64,000 nt of DNA from Gordius sp. MW1 (lineage: Eukaryota > Nematomorpha > Gordioida > Gordea > Gordiidae): assembly GCA_964036665.1 (NCBI GenBank), contig OZ038526.1, forward strand, positions 7,192,001-7,256,000, written 5' to 3'. The first letter of the stretch is position 1, and each line of letters opens with the position of its first letter. Made by a program: the position numbers and the translations under genes. This document shows positions 1-10,952 of the stretch, one piece after another. The notes beneath the pieces were generated by a model. That model saw only the letters and a program-made list of their open reading frames with translations. It had not been told where the DNA came from and searched no databases.

Positions 1-84
1 ATCATTGTAAGACTGTGGGAAGATGGCTTGGTCGTTTATGGATGATTATCCATTTTCTTGGCGTCCTAACAGGAAACGTGTAAG

Positions 85-395
85 CTAGGTGATTGGTGAC
101 AAACTTCTCCAAGCGTTGCTGTATAAGAACATCGCATCTAGTTGATCGGTTTCAAGAACGTTGCTGTATAATTCTCCACGGCTCCGGTTTTGTAATTTGG
201 GAGGTCTCCACAGTAAAGTGAACATGCAGAGGTTGGGGAGCCTCTCCGAAACTGGTGCGCTAAGAAGTTCCACTTTTAACCAAAATCATGTATTTGTGTG
301 GCCAAAAGTATGAAGGCCCACACATGAAAAGTAGGGGATGATTCCACCGATGCATTGAAGTCCCCTATAAGGATTTTAATGTCTTTTTAGGGAGA
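85..395 (-). mobile_element. possible LINE endonuclease remnant
   Basis: Read on the minus strand from about 395, one frame gives KDIKILIGDFNA, which resembles the catalytic GDFNA motif of the apurinic-type endonuclease domain of non-LTR retrotransposons. The frame is then broken by stops, and the rest is only loosely similar to the expected downstream part. I see no reverse transcriptase next to it. It could be chance, so the call is weak. Confidence 0.3.
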
Positions 396-1370
396 TAGGA
401 TATTTGTTGATGGTTGTTTTGAAAAAATTCAACAAAGTAATTTTTTCGATAATTTGAGGTAGGAAAATAAATGTTAATAAAAATTAGCCGTTTGTTTTTG
501 ATCTCTAGTGTTAATGTAATAATTCTCGGGGAGACGGGGTTATGGGATAATATGGAGTGAGTTCTTAACTACAATGGAGACTCCTGCACCTTTATCGCTT
601 TCTGCATCTGAATTATATGATGTGAAGTCAAGTAACTTGTGCCGGCCGTCCTTTTTAATTTTCATTTATTGTAGAAGGAGGACATTTTTATTATGTATCT
701 TCATGATGGTTAATATGTCGTCCCATTTGTTATTGACAGTATACATGTTGAGTGAGGCGATTTACATTTTTATTTTAACGAGTGATGGAATAACGTTAAG
801 TGGGGAAATACTTGAAGGAAGGTAGTTAACGAATATTCTGATTGTTAAGGAACGATAAGTCAGTAGGGTGAGGAATGGGGAGAGCGAAGAAGGACCCGCG
901 ATTGGATAAAAGTTTCAAAAAAAATAAAAAAAAAATCGTCAACTCTCTGTAATATAGGGTTGCGTATGCTATGCCATACATTATTATTACACCTTGCCCA
1001 TGGGTTGTGTTTTGCCTGTGATAGCAAAGCATTAGCTGCGATGAAACATAAGTCTTATAATCTACGAGTTTGCTTGGGTGGTGGTGCCATTATTAAAACT
1101 GGCATGCGATTCCATGCGTTAAGTTGTGGGTTAGAGAACTAAAAAGCTTGCGTCTATGCTTTTTTAATTTTTCTTTCTTTCCCCTCTCACCCCCCCCCCC
1201 CCTCCATCCCCTACTTAGAATCCACTAACCAAAGGATTGCAACCAATCATGGCGCACTGTCTGAATTTCAAAGCGCGCCCGTATGCACACATCTTTCAAT
1301 ATGAAACTCTTCTTTATACATAACTTACAAAACTCGAACTCAACTATTATGGTATTACTTATCAGCTTTA
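396..1370. other. no recognisable gene
   Basis: AT-rich sequence with short open frames on both strands that lack any domain I recognise. It contains a C homopolymer near 1187-1202. I see nothing else in it. Confidence 0.5.
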
Positions 1371-1836
1371 CTATATTATAAATACATAAGGAACAATATA
1401 TGATGATATGATACGTTATAGATTAGGAGAAGTATATGTTTGTAACGAAACTTTATTGATAACTAGGGCCGGGGTGAAACTAATGAACAAAAGAATAATT
1501 AGAATGATAATCACAAAACCATATGGTTTATGTAGCAAATGTTAGTTATACAAACTTAACCTCGCGTATTATCATATGCAACATCAGTGGTTCGATTCCA
1601 CCTTTCCGGCGCCAATTATAAATACATAAGGAGCAATATATGATAATATGATATTTTATAGATTAGAAGAAGTATATGTTTGTAACGAAACTTTATTGAT
1701 AACTAGGGCCGGGGTGGGGAAACTAATGATCAAAAGAATAATTAGAATGATAATCACAAAAACATATGGTTAATATAATATGTTGTAAATGTTTTATACA
1801 AACTTAACCTCGCGTATTATCATATACGACACTATA
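1371..1836 (-). mobile_element. LTR-PBS-LTR mini-element (TRIM-like)
   Basis: Two near-identical repeats, 1376-1583 and 1616-1831, lie in the same orientation with only 32 bases between them. On the minus strand each starts TGT and carries an AATAAAGTTTCG stretch like an LTR polyadenylation signal. The spacer, read on the minus strand, starts one base after the upstream repeat with TGGCGCCGGAAAGG, which looks like a tRNA primer binding site and resembles the Lys-type TGGCGCC. Its complement contains a T-arm-like GGTTCGATTCC. The whole is flanked by the 5-bp direct repeat CTATA (1371-1375 and 1832-1836), as expected for integrase insertion. There is no coding region and no clear polypurine tract. 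The repeats end in AA rather than CA, which is unusual. It may be a TRIM-like element, or a full element collapsed between its LTRs. Confidence 0.7.
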
Positions 1837-1989
1837 TATACGCTTAATTATTCAATGTTCCTTATTCCTCTGCACGATAACGCGACCGATAAATAAGTGT
1901 ATGAGAGGTGCTTTCCCAATTCAGGTAGAGGTTCTAGTCATCGTTGTTTCGGGCAATGTATTAAAATTGTTTTCTATACAAACATCCCT

Positions 1990-3770
1990 ACTAGGTTCCT
2001 AAAACGTTATATCTTCTAACCAAACTCTCTTACGTAAATGATCCGCATGTTTTCTTTTAGCCCATCCATCGTACTAATAATTTAAGAACAATCTCCTTTC
2101 CTATCTTGGATTATGCCTTTGTACCATCCAGAACCCTTTTAAATTCCTAAATTTGGGGGTTCCTGTCGTGGTGAAAAATTTATATATTTCAGATGAAAAG
2201 AAATGCCCAAAATAAATATTCTCGAAGAATACTCCTGTTTCTTTAGGTTGTCTTCCATTTTCTTTAGGATCCGGCCTACTTAATCTAACGCCGTCCTTAA
2301 TCTTTTTCCAAGAAACATTTCGGTTGGTGCTTTACCTCTAGTGGCTTGGGATGTATTCTGTAGCCCATAAGTACTTGTTGCAAACATATTTCCTTACCAA
2401 TTCCTTCCTTCGACCAATATCTGGTCTTCAATGTGCGTATCATTCTTTTTGCTTACTTATTTGTTTTTAGGTGGTAAGGTGTCGATAGTATATGTTTAAT
2501 ATTGTTTAAATAACAACAATTTCGAATTTTGCGGCAACGAATTGTAGCCCGTTTGGGCAAATATGCCAAAACGGTAAAACCAATTTCTTATCTGTCTTAT
2601 CACTTGCAGTGAAGTAGTAGTGTTTATCGTCTTCCACCCATTTTGTTAGAGCATCAATTATAACTAACAATAAATTCCTTTGATAGTGCCAGCAATATCT
2701 ATATGAACCATCTCCCAGACTTGATCTGGTATATCCCAAGAATTTAGGGGAACCTTTTTCTGGACAGTTCTCTTGACACCCAGCACATCTATCGATGAAT
2801 TTTCCATGTAGGCTACAAGGATGTCTGATGTTAAAAGTCCTTTTATTTTATTAGATATTATTTGCTGTTTTGATGTCCATTTCCATCTGACTTGGGCACT
2901 TGTCGATAAATTTAAATGATCACATTTTGAGTGTAAATGTGCTTCAAACTTCTCTTGATAATTTATTAAGCCAGGAAATAGCCCATTTCCTTTATTTTGA
3001 ATGTTTCTTAAAGTTTTTGATTGCTTCAACACGTTCCTCTGTAGGATGTATACCTGGGGCAGAATCTTATGCCCTAAATAAGTCGTGATATTTGGAAGAA
3101 TTTGACTTTTTGTTTTTTAGCTTTTAAACCCGTTTTTGTAACTTTCTATAAACTTCATTTAAATTTTTGAGGTGTTAATCATTTGTTTTACCGGTTATAA
3201 TTATGTAATCTAATAGAACACCGATTGGTGAATATCTTCTAATAAACCTTCCTTTAATTGTTGAAACATATTTGGAGTGTTTGATAAACGGTAGTCTTTT
3301 ATACCTAAAGTTCCCGCGATGTGTAGAAATAGTTAAAAACTGTTGGGAGTCGGGGTCTACCTCCATCTGAAGATATGCAAGTCAATTACGGTAAATCTCC
3401 CTCCTCCAGCCATCTTTGACACCAAATCTGCGAAGGTGAAGAGCTATTATCATTTGTACTCAAAGAGAGATTAATCGTGACACGAAATGTGTCGCATATT
3501 CGAATATAGCCATTACACGAAATTTACAGCTGGTATTGCCCATTGTACCTCGGTTTTTGTCAAATCCACTGGCTCGATAATTCCATTATTAATTAGTCTG
3601 TTTATTTCTTGCTCTAATCTTTTTCACAAAAGAAACGGTACCCTTTGTGCTTGTATAACTATTGTGACCTCAAACTTCATAAATATTTTTGCCTGATATC
3701 CTATGATCCTCCCCGTTCCCTTGCCAAATACCTGCTTATATTTTCCCGTTAACGATTTCACTAGGCCGCC
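1990..3770 (-). pseudogene. Ty3/gypsy pol remnant (RT and integrase)
   Basis: Minus-strand frames give pieces of a Ty3/gypsy polyprotein in the right order. About 3770-3540 is the start of reverse transcriptase (NGIIEPVDLTKTEVQWAIPA). About 3440-3175 is the palm region (MAGGGRFTVIDLH, then EVDPDSQQFLTISTHRGNF). About 3035-2500 is integrase, with WEMVHIDIAGTIKG carrying the first catalytic Asp and LVIIDALTKWVE after it. Faint polyprotein-like sequence continues to about 1990. Several stops and frameshifts mean it is dead. Its gag and protease lie at 13467-13790 and 5630-6343, separated by later insertions. I found no convincing LTR pair for this copy. Confidence 0.85.
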
Positions 3771-5094
3771 AGGCATCTCAAATTAATTTCAAAAATATTA
3801 TTAATAATAGAACATTAAAATTAAAACTATATGTGTATTTTCATAAGGTACAAGTGGAAAACTTTTTCTTTGGAAAAAAATTAAAATTAAGTTCATAGAG
3901 GAAAAACGTTTTTTTGCGGGGTAAAATTTTGATATTTTGCGCATACAAATTTTTTGGTAGTGTATTTTGGATTTGGACCCATAATATATAATGGACATAA
4001 AACGGAATGTATTACGCAACTAGATGCAAACACTAAATCTAACCCTAACCCTTGCCTATATTACATTTTGCCTATATTAAATTTTGCAAAAATTCGAAGT
4101 TAAGGATTTAATTATCATATTTTTAATATATTGGACCACAAATATTAGTTATTTTGGGAACTATTTGAAACGGTGTATAAATACACGTTAAGCGGGTATA
4201 TTTTTAAATATCTATCAATTCAACGTTAACTTATCTAGATTATAAATTAATTAGCAATGTAAAATCATGGATAGATATTAAAATTAACATATCTTTGCCT
4301 ATATATACTGTCTTATATTAAACTCAAAGGTTATGTTTAGTTTAAATATTTTGGCCATTATATATTTTCCGAAGTGGTATTTTGGACTAATTTAAGTTTT
4401 ATCTTATAAAGGAATATTTTTGTATGAAAACCGCCTAATGGTAAATTTTTATTTACAATATAACATGTTAAATTATTAATTGTTAAATAGGGGTCAGGGC
4501 TAGTCGGAGAGGTACTAGTGCCAGCCATTTTTGATTGTGTCTTTCTTACCATAAAAAGACACAATGACAAGAATTAAAAAAAATAAAAAACTTGTTTAAT
4601 AATATAATTTAGTGTAATTTGGAATATAAATAGCCTATGATTATACATTTAAAAACTACTAAAGGTTTTTTCCATTGCAGAATCTGTCTTTTAAGTATAC
4701 TTAAGTCAGATTGTCATCTTGACCATTTTTATTTTTATTATATAAAATATAATCATATTTGCATACTCTATGTTGTTTATAATGAAACAATATTTTTCTT
4801 GATTTGAGTTAGCATAAACTAATATGAGGTAAAAACGTCAGGGTTAATATATCCCCAGAAAGGGGCTATGACTAGCCCCGAGTATTTTTTAAAATTTTTA
4901 GAATTTTTGTTTTATTAAACTAAATTTGTGATAAAACTATTATATTTTTCCCTATATTAAAAATAAATCTTAAAGGTTCCAACCAAAACTTTTAAAAAGT
5001 AATTTTTCGTTTTAATTAAAACGCGATTAAATTTTGTATGGCTATTTAGTCCCCGCCTAATTGTTACTGCTTCATGTAATGTCATTCCAAAAGC
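3771..5094. other. AT-rich insertion within the gypsy element
   Basis: This stretch separates the gypsy reverse transcriptase from its protease. It contains a block at about 3985-4085, with CTAACCCTAACCC and TTGCCTATATT repeats, that recurs inverted at 43130-43225. A short hairpin is formed by GTGTCTTT and AAAGACAC near 4530-4562. No coding sequence is recognisable. Part may be the 5' portion of the LINE fragment that follows. Confidence 0.4.
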
Positions 5095-5595
5095 TTTAAT
5101 CCAATAATCTTTGAAGAAAGCCGGCTTTCCCAATTCATTGGAACCCACTAAGTTCCACTGACGGTAAAAGACCCGACGGTGTAACAATCATCCCGTGGGC
5201 TCGTGGCCTAAACGCCTGCTGGGACTTCACTACAAGGGATATATTTGCCAAATCTAACGCCTCTCCCGACCTCCTCTCTTCTACTGAGAGAAAGAAAGTG
5301 GAAAAATACAAATACCTGAGCAATATTATTTTTGTACCTGTAGTAGCCACGACCCTTGGTAATTTAGGTCCCGACGGCAGCCAATTCCTTAAGCAAATAG
5401 CAAAATTTATAACCTCCATTACACACGATCCCAAAGAATTTTTCTACATCAAGCAAAAAATCACCATGGAAATTGTAAAATCTAATACAATCTCAATCCA
5501 TGGCTCGATGCCAGCTCATTAATTTATTATTTTTTAGCATACAACATACTTAATTATTTGGAAATAAACTACTATCGTTTTGTTTGAAAAAAAAA
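5095..5595 (+). pseudogene. non-LTR retrotransposon 3' ORF fragment
   Basis: The plus strand reads ALIQ, a stop, then SLKKAGFPNSLEP. After a frameshift it continues DGKRPDGVTIIPWARG, CWDFTTRDIFA, YLSNIIFVPVVATTLG and ends in TAA at 5520-5522. These blocks match the region that follows reverse transcriptase in a group of non-LTR retrotransposons (RPDG.T..PW, then WD.T..D.FA), and they match the second copy at 60221-61094 of this window. AATAAA at about 5563 and an A-run at 5585-5594 look like its 3' tail. It lies inside the gypsy element between protease and reverse transcriptase, in the opposite orientation. It is 5'-truncated, with one stop and one frameshift. Confidence 0.75.
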
Positions 5596-5629
5596 ATTAG
5601 TATCAAATATAATATTAATATATCCTTAG

Positions 5630-6343
5630 CTGTTGTTACTATAACTGGTAAGTGTAGGGATTATTTTCCCAGTTTCACACTAACTATTGTCTTTCCCATG
5701 GTTAGTATACAATGATTTCCAAACGTTTTAATTATAGAACAAGGGTAAATAGTTGGCTTGTTAAGCATTTTGTAAATTTCTTAAATTATTACGGATACAT
5801 TTGCAGTGTCAAAAAGAATAACATTTTTTTCATTAATTCTTCTTTGATATAAGTTTTTTTATTGTCACAATTTTTATTTACTTGTACAGTGTTAATAACC
5901 TGATTAACATCATTTTCTGCAGACATAATTTAGAGAAATGGTCCTATTTGTTACACCTGTAGCAGATTTTATTGAATTAGGGCATCGATTCAAAGGGTGG
6001 GTTTGTCCACATCTCTTACAATTTCAAAATCTCATATTTGTAATATTTTTTGGCTTGATTTAGGTTTTCAAATATTTCGTTTGATTTGTTTCTACTTGAG
6101 ATCTCTAATCTGTTGATAACTATTGATATAAATAACTCTTTGTTTGCCAATTTCATGTATTCAGCCATTTTATAAATATCCTTGATTGACTGCTTCTGGC
6201 CAACGTGTTCTTACCTCAAGCTCTAAAGTAGGGTTATTTAGTCCATGGAGGAATTGATCTCTAACTCTTATATCTTATAATTGGGTAAAGTTGCAAGCTT
6301 GTGCATTGGATTTTAATCGTGTAGTATAGCTTTGAATGTTCAT
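5630..6343 (-). pseudogene. Ty3/gypsy gag C-terminus, zinc knuckles, protease
   Basis: On the minus strand, 6343-6190 reads a capsid-like segment (SYTTRLKSNAQACNF, then RDQFLHGLNNP). About 6030-5930 has two zinc knuckles: CKRCGQTHPLNRC (C-x2-C-x3-H-x4-C) and a second CYRCNK..HFSKLC broken by a stop. About 5840-5640 shows a retroviral-type aspartic protease core, LFDTANVSVI, in which the usual DTG or DSG is altered. The upstream part of gag is cut off exactly at 6344 by the P-like element and resumes at 13467. Confidence 0.8.
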
Positions 6344-6439
6344 CATACACTAGATAGACTGATCATGCCATATGTTCCATATGGTAAATTGTGTGTCAAA
6401 TTTTCCGCTATTTTGAAGACTACGACTGTTGTATTTTAA

Positions 6440-6641
6440 CTATGACATTTTGCGCTGTGCCATTTTGTTCCAGCAGAAGAAGTCGGGATAAACAATATTT
6501 TTTCCATAAGAGTTTGGATAACAAATTATTCAAGAGTATGCTCTTATCATTTTACCCCAGAAATGCTCTATCCAACTTCAACAAAATATCATCAATTGAA
6601 AGAAGGTGCCATTCCAAAATTTTTTGATTTTTCAGCACAGG
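6440..6641 (+). pseudogene. THAP zinc-finger exon of the P-like element
   Basis: The frame starts MTFCAVPFCSSRRSRDKQYF, the C-x4-C start of a THAP domain. A shifted frame carries CSYHFTPEMLYP, the C-x2-H pair, and LKEGAIPKFFDF, the usual end of the fold. About 25 residues between the two halves are missing and the frame changes, so the DNA-binding domain is broken. The exon ends TCAGCACAG followed by gtaaac, a plausible splice donor. The THAP domain binds transposon ends in P-type transposases, which fits its place 96 bp inside the left inverted repeat. Confidence 0.8.
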
Positions 6642-7054
6642 TAAACCTATAAACCTTTGTTGCTTTTGTTAAGATGATTACTTACAGCACTAAATATTAT
6701 ATTATATATTCTAATTTAAATAATTTGTAACTAACAAATTTACTATTAAAAAAATTGAAAGAAAATCGACCTATAATCATAATGCTTATAATTCTAAGGC
6801 CACTCATTTAAAGGATATTTCTAATTCCCTTACAGTCGAAACTTCTTAATCGCAAATAGGATTATCGCGAAAATCGTTTAATCGCGAATATAACCGCCAT
6901 TTTGTTTTTTAAACGATAATATTAACAAAAACATCGTTTATTGACAAATCGCTTAATAGTACAATATCGGATATTCACAAACATTTTCAAGTCCTTAAAT
7001 CAACCAGATAATTATATAAAATGTCGTTTTATTGCGAAGCGAAGAAATGAATAT

Positions 7055-9881
7055 TTAACCCGACAGGTACCACTAACGGTTCGGCTGAACCAATTTCTAT
7101 GAAAATTTTTTTGGGGCATCTCGATATGCTCTTATTAGATAAACAAAAAAAAATTTCAGAAAAATAGCTTTCTTTTGGAAATAAAGGGGTGTCACCTAAA
7201 AGTTACACTGGGACACATAAATATAGGGAAATTTAACCTGATAGCTACCACTAAGGGTTCGGCCGAACCAATTTTTATGAAATTTTTTTTCGGGGCACCT
7301 CGATATGTTCTTATTAGATAAACAAACAAACAAATTGGAAAAATAACTTACTTCCGGAAATAAAGGTGTGTTAACGAGAGATATATAAATAGGCATAATT
7401 GAAAATTTTATTATATAACGAAATATGCGAAAAACATTTAGTTATTATGAAACGATAACCAACAATGCATGTGAAGTCCAACATTGCAATAAGAACATAA
7501 TATTCTAGTCGCTTTTTTACAAACAACGCAGCGCCGTTGAGTACAATGCTGTCGTTGATGATTGTCTACGACGTTTCTAATTTTTGTCAATCTAAGATTC
7601 AACGTTCTTTTCGGAAGTTGGCCGTATTTTTTAAAATAATTTTGGACGATTTCTCGTTTGAAGTTACAAAGTGTCTGTTTTCTTTGTTCATGCAATACAG
7701 TTGCCAAGCATTTTGACACGCTGTATCTAATCCAAACGCAAATAATGGAAAATACCATTTCCTGCCCCTGTAAGATATTCTAGTCGCATCGACGTTCTGA
7801 TCCAAGCGATCAACGCCGCCCATGAATTTATTATACATTTTCACCATAAATGGGCATTGAACTGAGATTTTTTTCCTTGATTTTTGAACTGTTGCAATTC
7901 TTGCTATATTAGTTATGGGCGTGACACCATGACAATTAGAAAGCATTGTCACTATGTTATTATCGTTCCAACGTAGTGCCATGATGTTAGGTGTATTCTT
8001 CTTTGAAATAAACCCTCTTTCCTTTTTTTTATGGTTTTTATATCAATCAAGGGACATTTGATACGATTTACTCGTACTGTCCCAGTAGCTCCAATATTCA
8101 TATGTGAAAGACATTTCAATAACTTGGAGCTGGTAAAATAATTATCGAAATATATATTATACGGAGCAAAATCGGAAGGGAGTTTTTCTACAAGGTCTAA
8201 TATTACAGCTCCTCCTAATCCAAAATCCTTTTGCTTGGTCATCAAATATGAGGCTCCTTGGTAAGGCTGCATATTAATTAGGTAACCGGTTTTAGTGGCC
8301 GCACACCACATCTTAAAACCAAATCTAAAAGGCTTGCCTTTTATAAATTGCTTTGCAATGTGGTGTCCATAATAAGGGACCATAGATTCATCCATTGCAA
8401 TGTGGGAGGAATTGCAATATTTAAAATTGTTTTTAAACCTATCATTCAAAATATCTAGAAAACCGCGTATCTTGGAAAATTTGTCTGATGGGAACAATTT
8501 CGAGTTATCTGACAGATGGAGATATTTAGTTATCTCTTGAAAGCGATTTCTGCGCATACCATTGATACCATTTTGTTAAATGAATCGGCCTGAAGTTCCC
8601 AAAACATTTAGATATTTTTTGGGGACAAGTAACCAGTTAAAAAAGGATTGAAATGTAGATTTTGAATTCGCTAATCGTTAAATTTAGATCATGGTTGTGT
8701 TGTCTTGCATATAAATTACTCATATTTACAACAAATGTAATAACATCATTTGAGATAAACTGTTCTAAATAGTCTTCAGGATGCTCTAAAACGATCGGGT
8801 TGAATATACGATTTTCATCAGAGTCCCCACAACCCCGTGGCCTAAATATGACGTCATTATCGGTCCATTTACCGTCTATATCTTGAAAGTTATCGAGCTC
8901 ATTTGACCTAACCACCTCGATACAAGAATGAAGCATAGATCGTGGCAAATGTTGCAGATCAAAGTCCATTTCATCCCCACTTTCCATATCCGTGTCCCCT
9001 TCGTCTCGAGGCGGAAAAATCAGTACTTCGTCAATATTTTCATTCGGTGTGTCCAATTCCTCTATAATGTCTATCAAAGTTCTAACGCATAATAATAAAA
9101 CTAATAATAGTACATAATATTTAAAGGGGACTTATGTCTCAAATTCTATTATAAATCACTTTTAACTTTTTAAAACAACAGATAGAATTTGAATGAATAA
9201 CAAAAATCGCATGAAATTTATCAATTGAGTTCGACCTCCTTAATAGGATGTGTAAATTTATATATAAATATTGTTTTTCGCATATTTCCTACCAAAAAAT
9301 TAGCAAAAATTTGAAAATGAAAATTTACCTAGACTAATTTTTATTTCCTATAGGTGCAAAATTTGCGATATTCTTGACTTTTCTAGCCCCATCCCTTATA
9401 AACCATTAAGGTTTACCAGAAAAAGACAAAATATATATAAAAGATCCATACTTTTAAAATGAAAACACTTAAAAAGATATGCTCGGCAAACTGGCTCTGC
9501 CCAGTGTAACCTTTAGGTTGTGTTCAACTTTAAGGCAAAATTTAAAGGCTTTAAAGTACTCAAATAAATTCAAAGTTACTATCAAAATGTTGGAAAAATT
9601 ATAGAGATTATAAATATGCAAATTAAATTGCAAAAACTTACAGTTGAGTATCCATAAATATTGAATTTAAGAAGGGAGGTAGAAAATGCAGATTTTGCGA
9701 TTTTTGAATGAATAATTCACGAATGAAGGAAGAAGGAGTTATGAAATTATATCAGCTGATTTATCGCATTTCGTTCTTTCAAATTTAATTTAAAAAAGGC
9801 TTTTATCTTCAGTAGTTTTTGAGAAATGTGGCTTTAAAGTTGCGTCACCTAAAAGTTACACTGATACCTGTCGGGTTTTAA
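7055..9881 (-). mobile_element. piggyBac element A
   Basis: TTAA at 7055-7058 is followed by CCCGACAGGTA, and TACCTGTCGGG is followed by TT and then TTAA at 9878-9881. These are piggyBac-type ends on a TTAA target. The transposase reads on the minus strand and is broken. The left side holds a second, related end: TTAA at 7233-7236 followed by CCTGATAGCTACCACTAAGG. Between them, at 7190-7208, is CACCTAAAAGTTACACTG, the same motif as the right end at 9845-9862. A truncated short relative therefore seems fused in tandem to the longer copy. Confidence 0.8.
7438..9077 (-). pseudogene. piggyBac transposase (copy A), frameshifted
   Basis: Three minus-strand frames make up one DDE_Tnp_1_7-type transposase. 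9077-8640 is the acidic N-terminus. 8557-7952 holds MDESMVPYYGHH (first catalytic Asp, residue 56 of that frame) and YNIYFDNYFTS (second, residue 138). 7982-7599 holds MGGVDRLDQN (third, residue 58). 7758-7438 ends in a cysteine-rich zinc-binding domain, with CVVCKK, CSYCNVGLHMHC. The enzyme normally cuts and pastes at TTAA sites. At least three frame breaks and stops (near 8560-8640, 7960 and 7650) make it inactive. All three catalytic aspartates and the C-terminal cysteines are intact, so decay is recent relative to the P-like host element. Confidence 0.9.
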
Positions 9882-10119
9882 TATAATGTACATATACTTT
9901 TATTTCCATCGTTTAATCGGGAAATATCGGTTAATCGCGAATTTTTTTCAGGCCCAAGGCTTTGCAATTAAACAGATTTGACTGTATTAAGAAAAAGGAA
10001 AGGAAACGAATTGCTCTTTCAGAAAAAGATGAATCAGATAAATTTAATAATTATATATATACTATAAATTAATTTTATATTTCTAATTTATATGTTTTTT
10101 AAAATGCTCTCTTGACAAG

Positions 10120-10510
10120 ATAAAAGAAATGCAGGACAACTCAGATGTAAGCCTTTATATAGCTATTTCTATAGATGAATGTCTATAGGAAAAATATCCA
10201 TTGGGATGGTAATCAGTATCATGGGTAATTGGGCATAGAAATAAAATTTTATTTTTTAATAGTTATATTGATTTAGGCCATCATATGACCAATTCAAATT
10301 TGATTCCATATGCCTCTGTGGCTCTTTTTTGATGGCAACCGTAATCAATGGTTCATGGAAAATACCTTTCGGGTATTTCCTTGTGTCAGGTGTAACATCA
10401 GAACTGCTACAAAATATAGTGTCAGAGGCTTTGTATTACATTGAGCCAACTGGCGTTTTTGTAAAGGGCTAGGTATGTGATGGGCTTTATGTTAATAGAG
10501 AAAGGTTTGA
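10120..10510 (+). pseudogene. P-element/THAP9-like transposase catalytic fragment
   Basis: Plus-strand frames give ISIDEM (likely first catalytic Asp), then after a frame change IHWDGNQYHG. WKIPFGYFLVSG at about 10355 leads into ELLQNIVSEALYYIEPTGVF and VCDGLYVN, close to the W.IPLGYFL..G and TCDG...N blocks of THAP9/P transposases. A stop interrupts before VCDG. It lies in the same orientation as the THAP exon at 6440, and the two would form one gene once the pogo/piggyBac insertion is removed. The C-terminal third is not seen, either because of decay or internal deletion. Confidence 0.75.
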
Positions 10511-10952
10511 CTTGTATTGAATGCATTTCATCTTTATGATCTATTCCTAATAATTGTTTAAATAATAATTATCATTTAATTAATATAAAAATAGTTTTGG
10601 ATATGTATAACAACGTACTCTATCTTTGATAACTTTTAAAATACAAATATATTAATAAAAAAAAAAAAAAAATTTTATAATATTAAATAAAATATTTTGT
10701 CATATAATCGGTTCTAATATTTTTAATCAAGATTTTACACATTTAAATTTTTTAAATTAACTTAATAGTTTTTAAAAATCTTAAAATTCTTTTTCATCCC
10801 TCTAAAAAATTAAGAATTACTATAAGAAATAAATTGAATAAGAATATTTTGGTCAATAATAGTCAATTTACCTTCCTCACTAGTCTATAAATTGAACGAA
10901 CGTCAGTAAATTAATATTATACATAATATAGATGGCGCTATGAACCTTTTAA

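Larger units (their letters stand above)
6833..9984. mobile_element. pogo/Tc1-like short element split by piggyBac A
   Basis: The left end CAGTCGAAACTTCTTAATCG and the complemented right end CAGTCAAATCTGTTTAATTG form about 24-bp inverted repeats, each flanked by TA (6831-6832 and 9985-9986), the target of Tc1/mariner/pogo elements. TTAATCGCGAA-type repeats follow inside each end, as in many pogo and Tigger relatives. Once the piggyBac copy (7055-9881) is removed, about 325 bp remain with no coding capacity, so it is a MITE. The flanking sequence on both sides belongs to the P-like element. Confidence 0.75.

Noticed and set aside
1584-1615. tRNA 3' half as a tRNA gene.
   Set aside because: No acceptor, D or anticodon arms; position between two LTRs fits a primer binding site better.
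1831-2000. The 1616-1831 repeat as the 3' LTR of the gypsy pol remnant.
   Set aside because: No polypurine tract directly precedes it, and a target duplication lies on its outer side next to pol, so it is a separate insertion.
7190-7400. Minus-strand 66-residue open frame as a gene.
   Set aside because: It lies in the duplicated piggyBac left end and encodes no recognisable domain.
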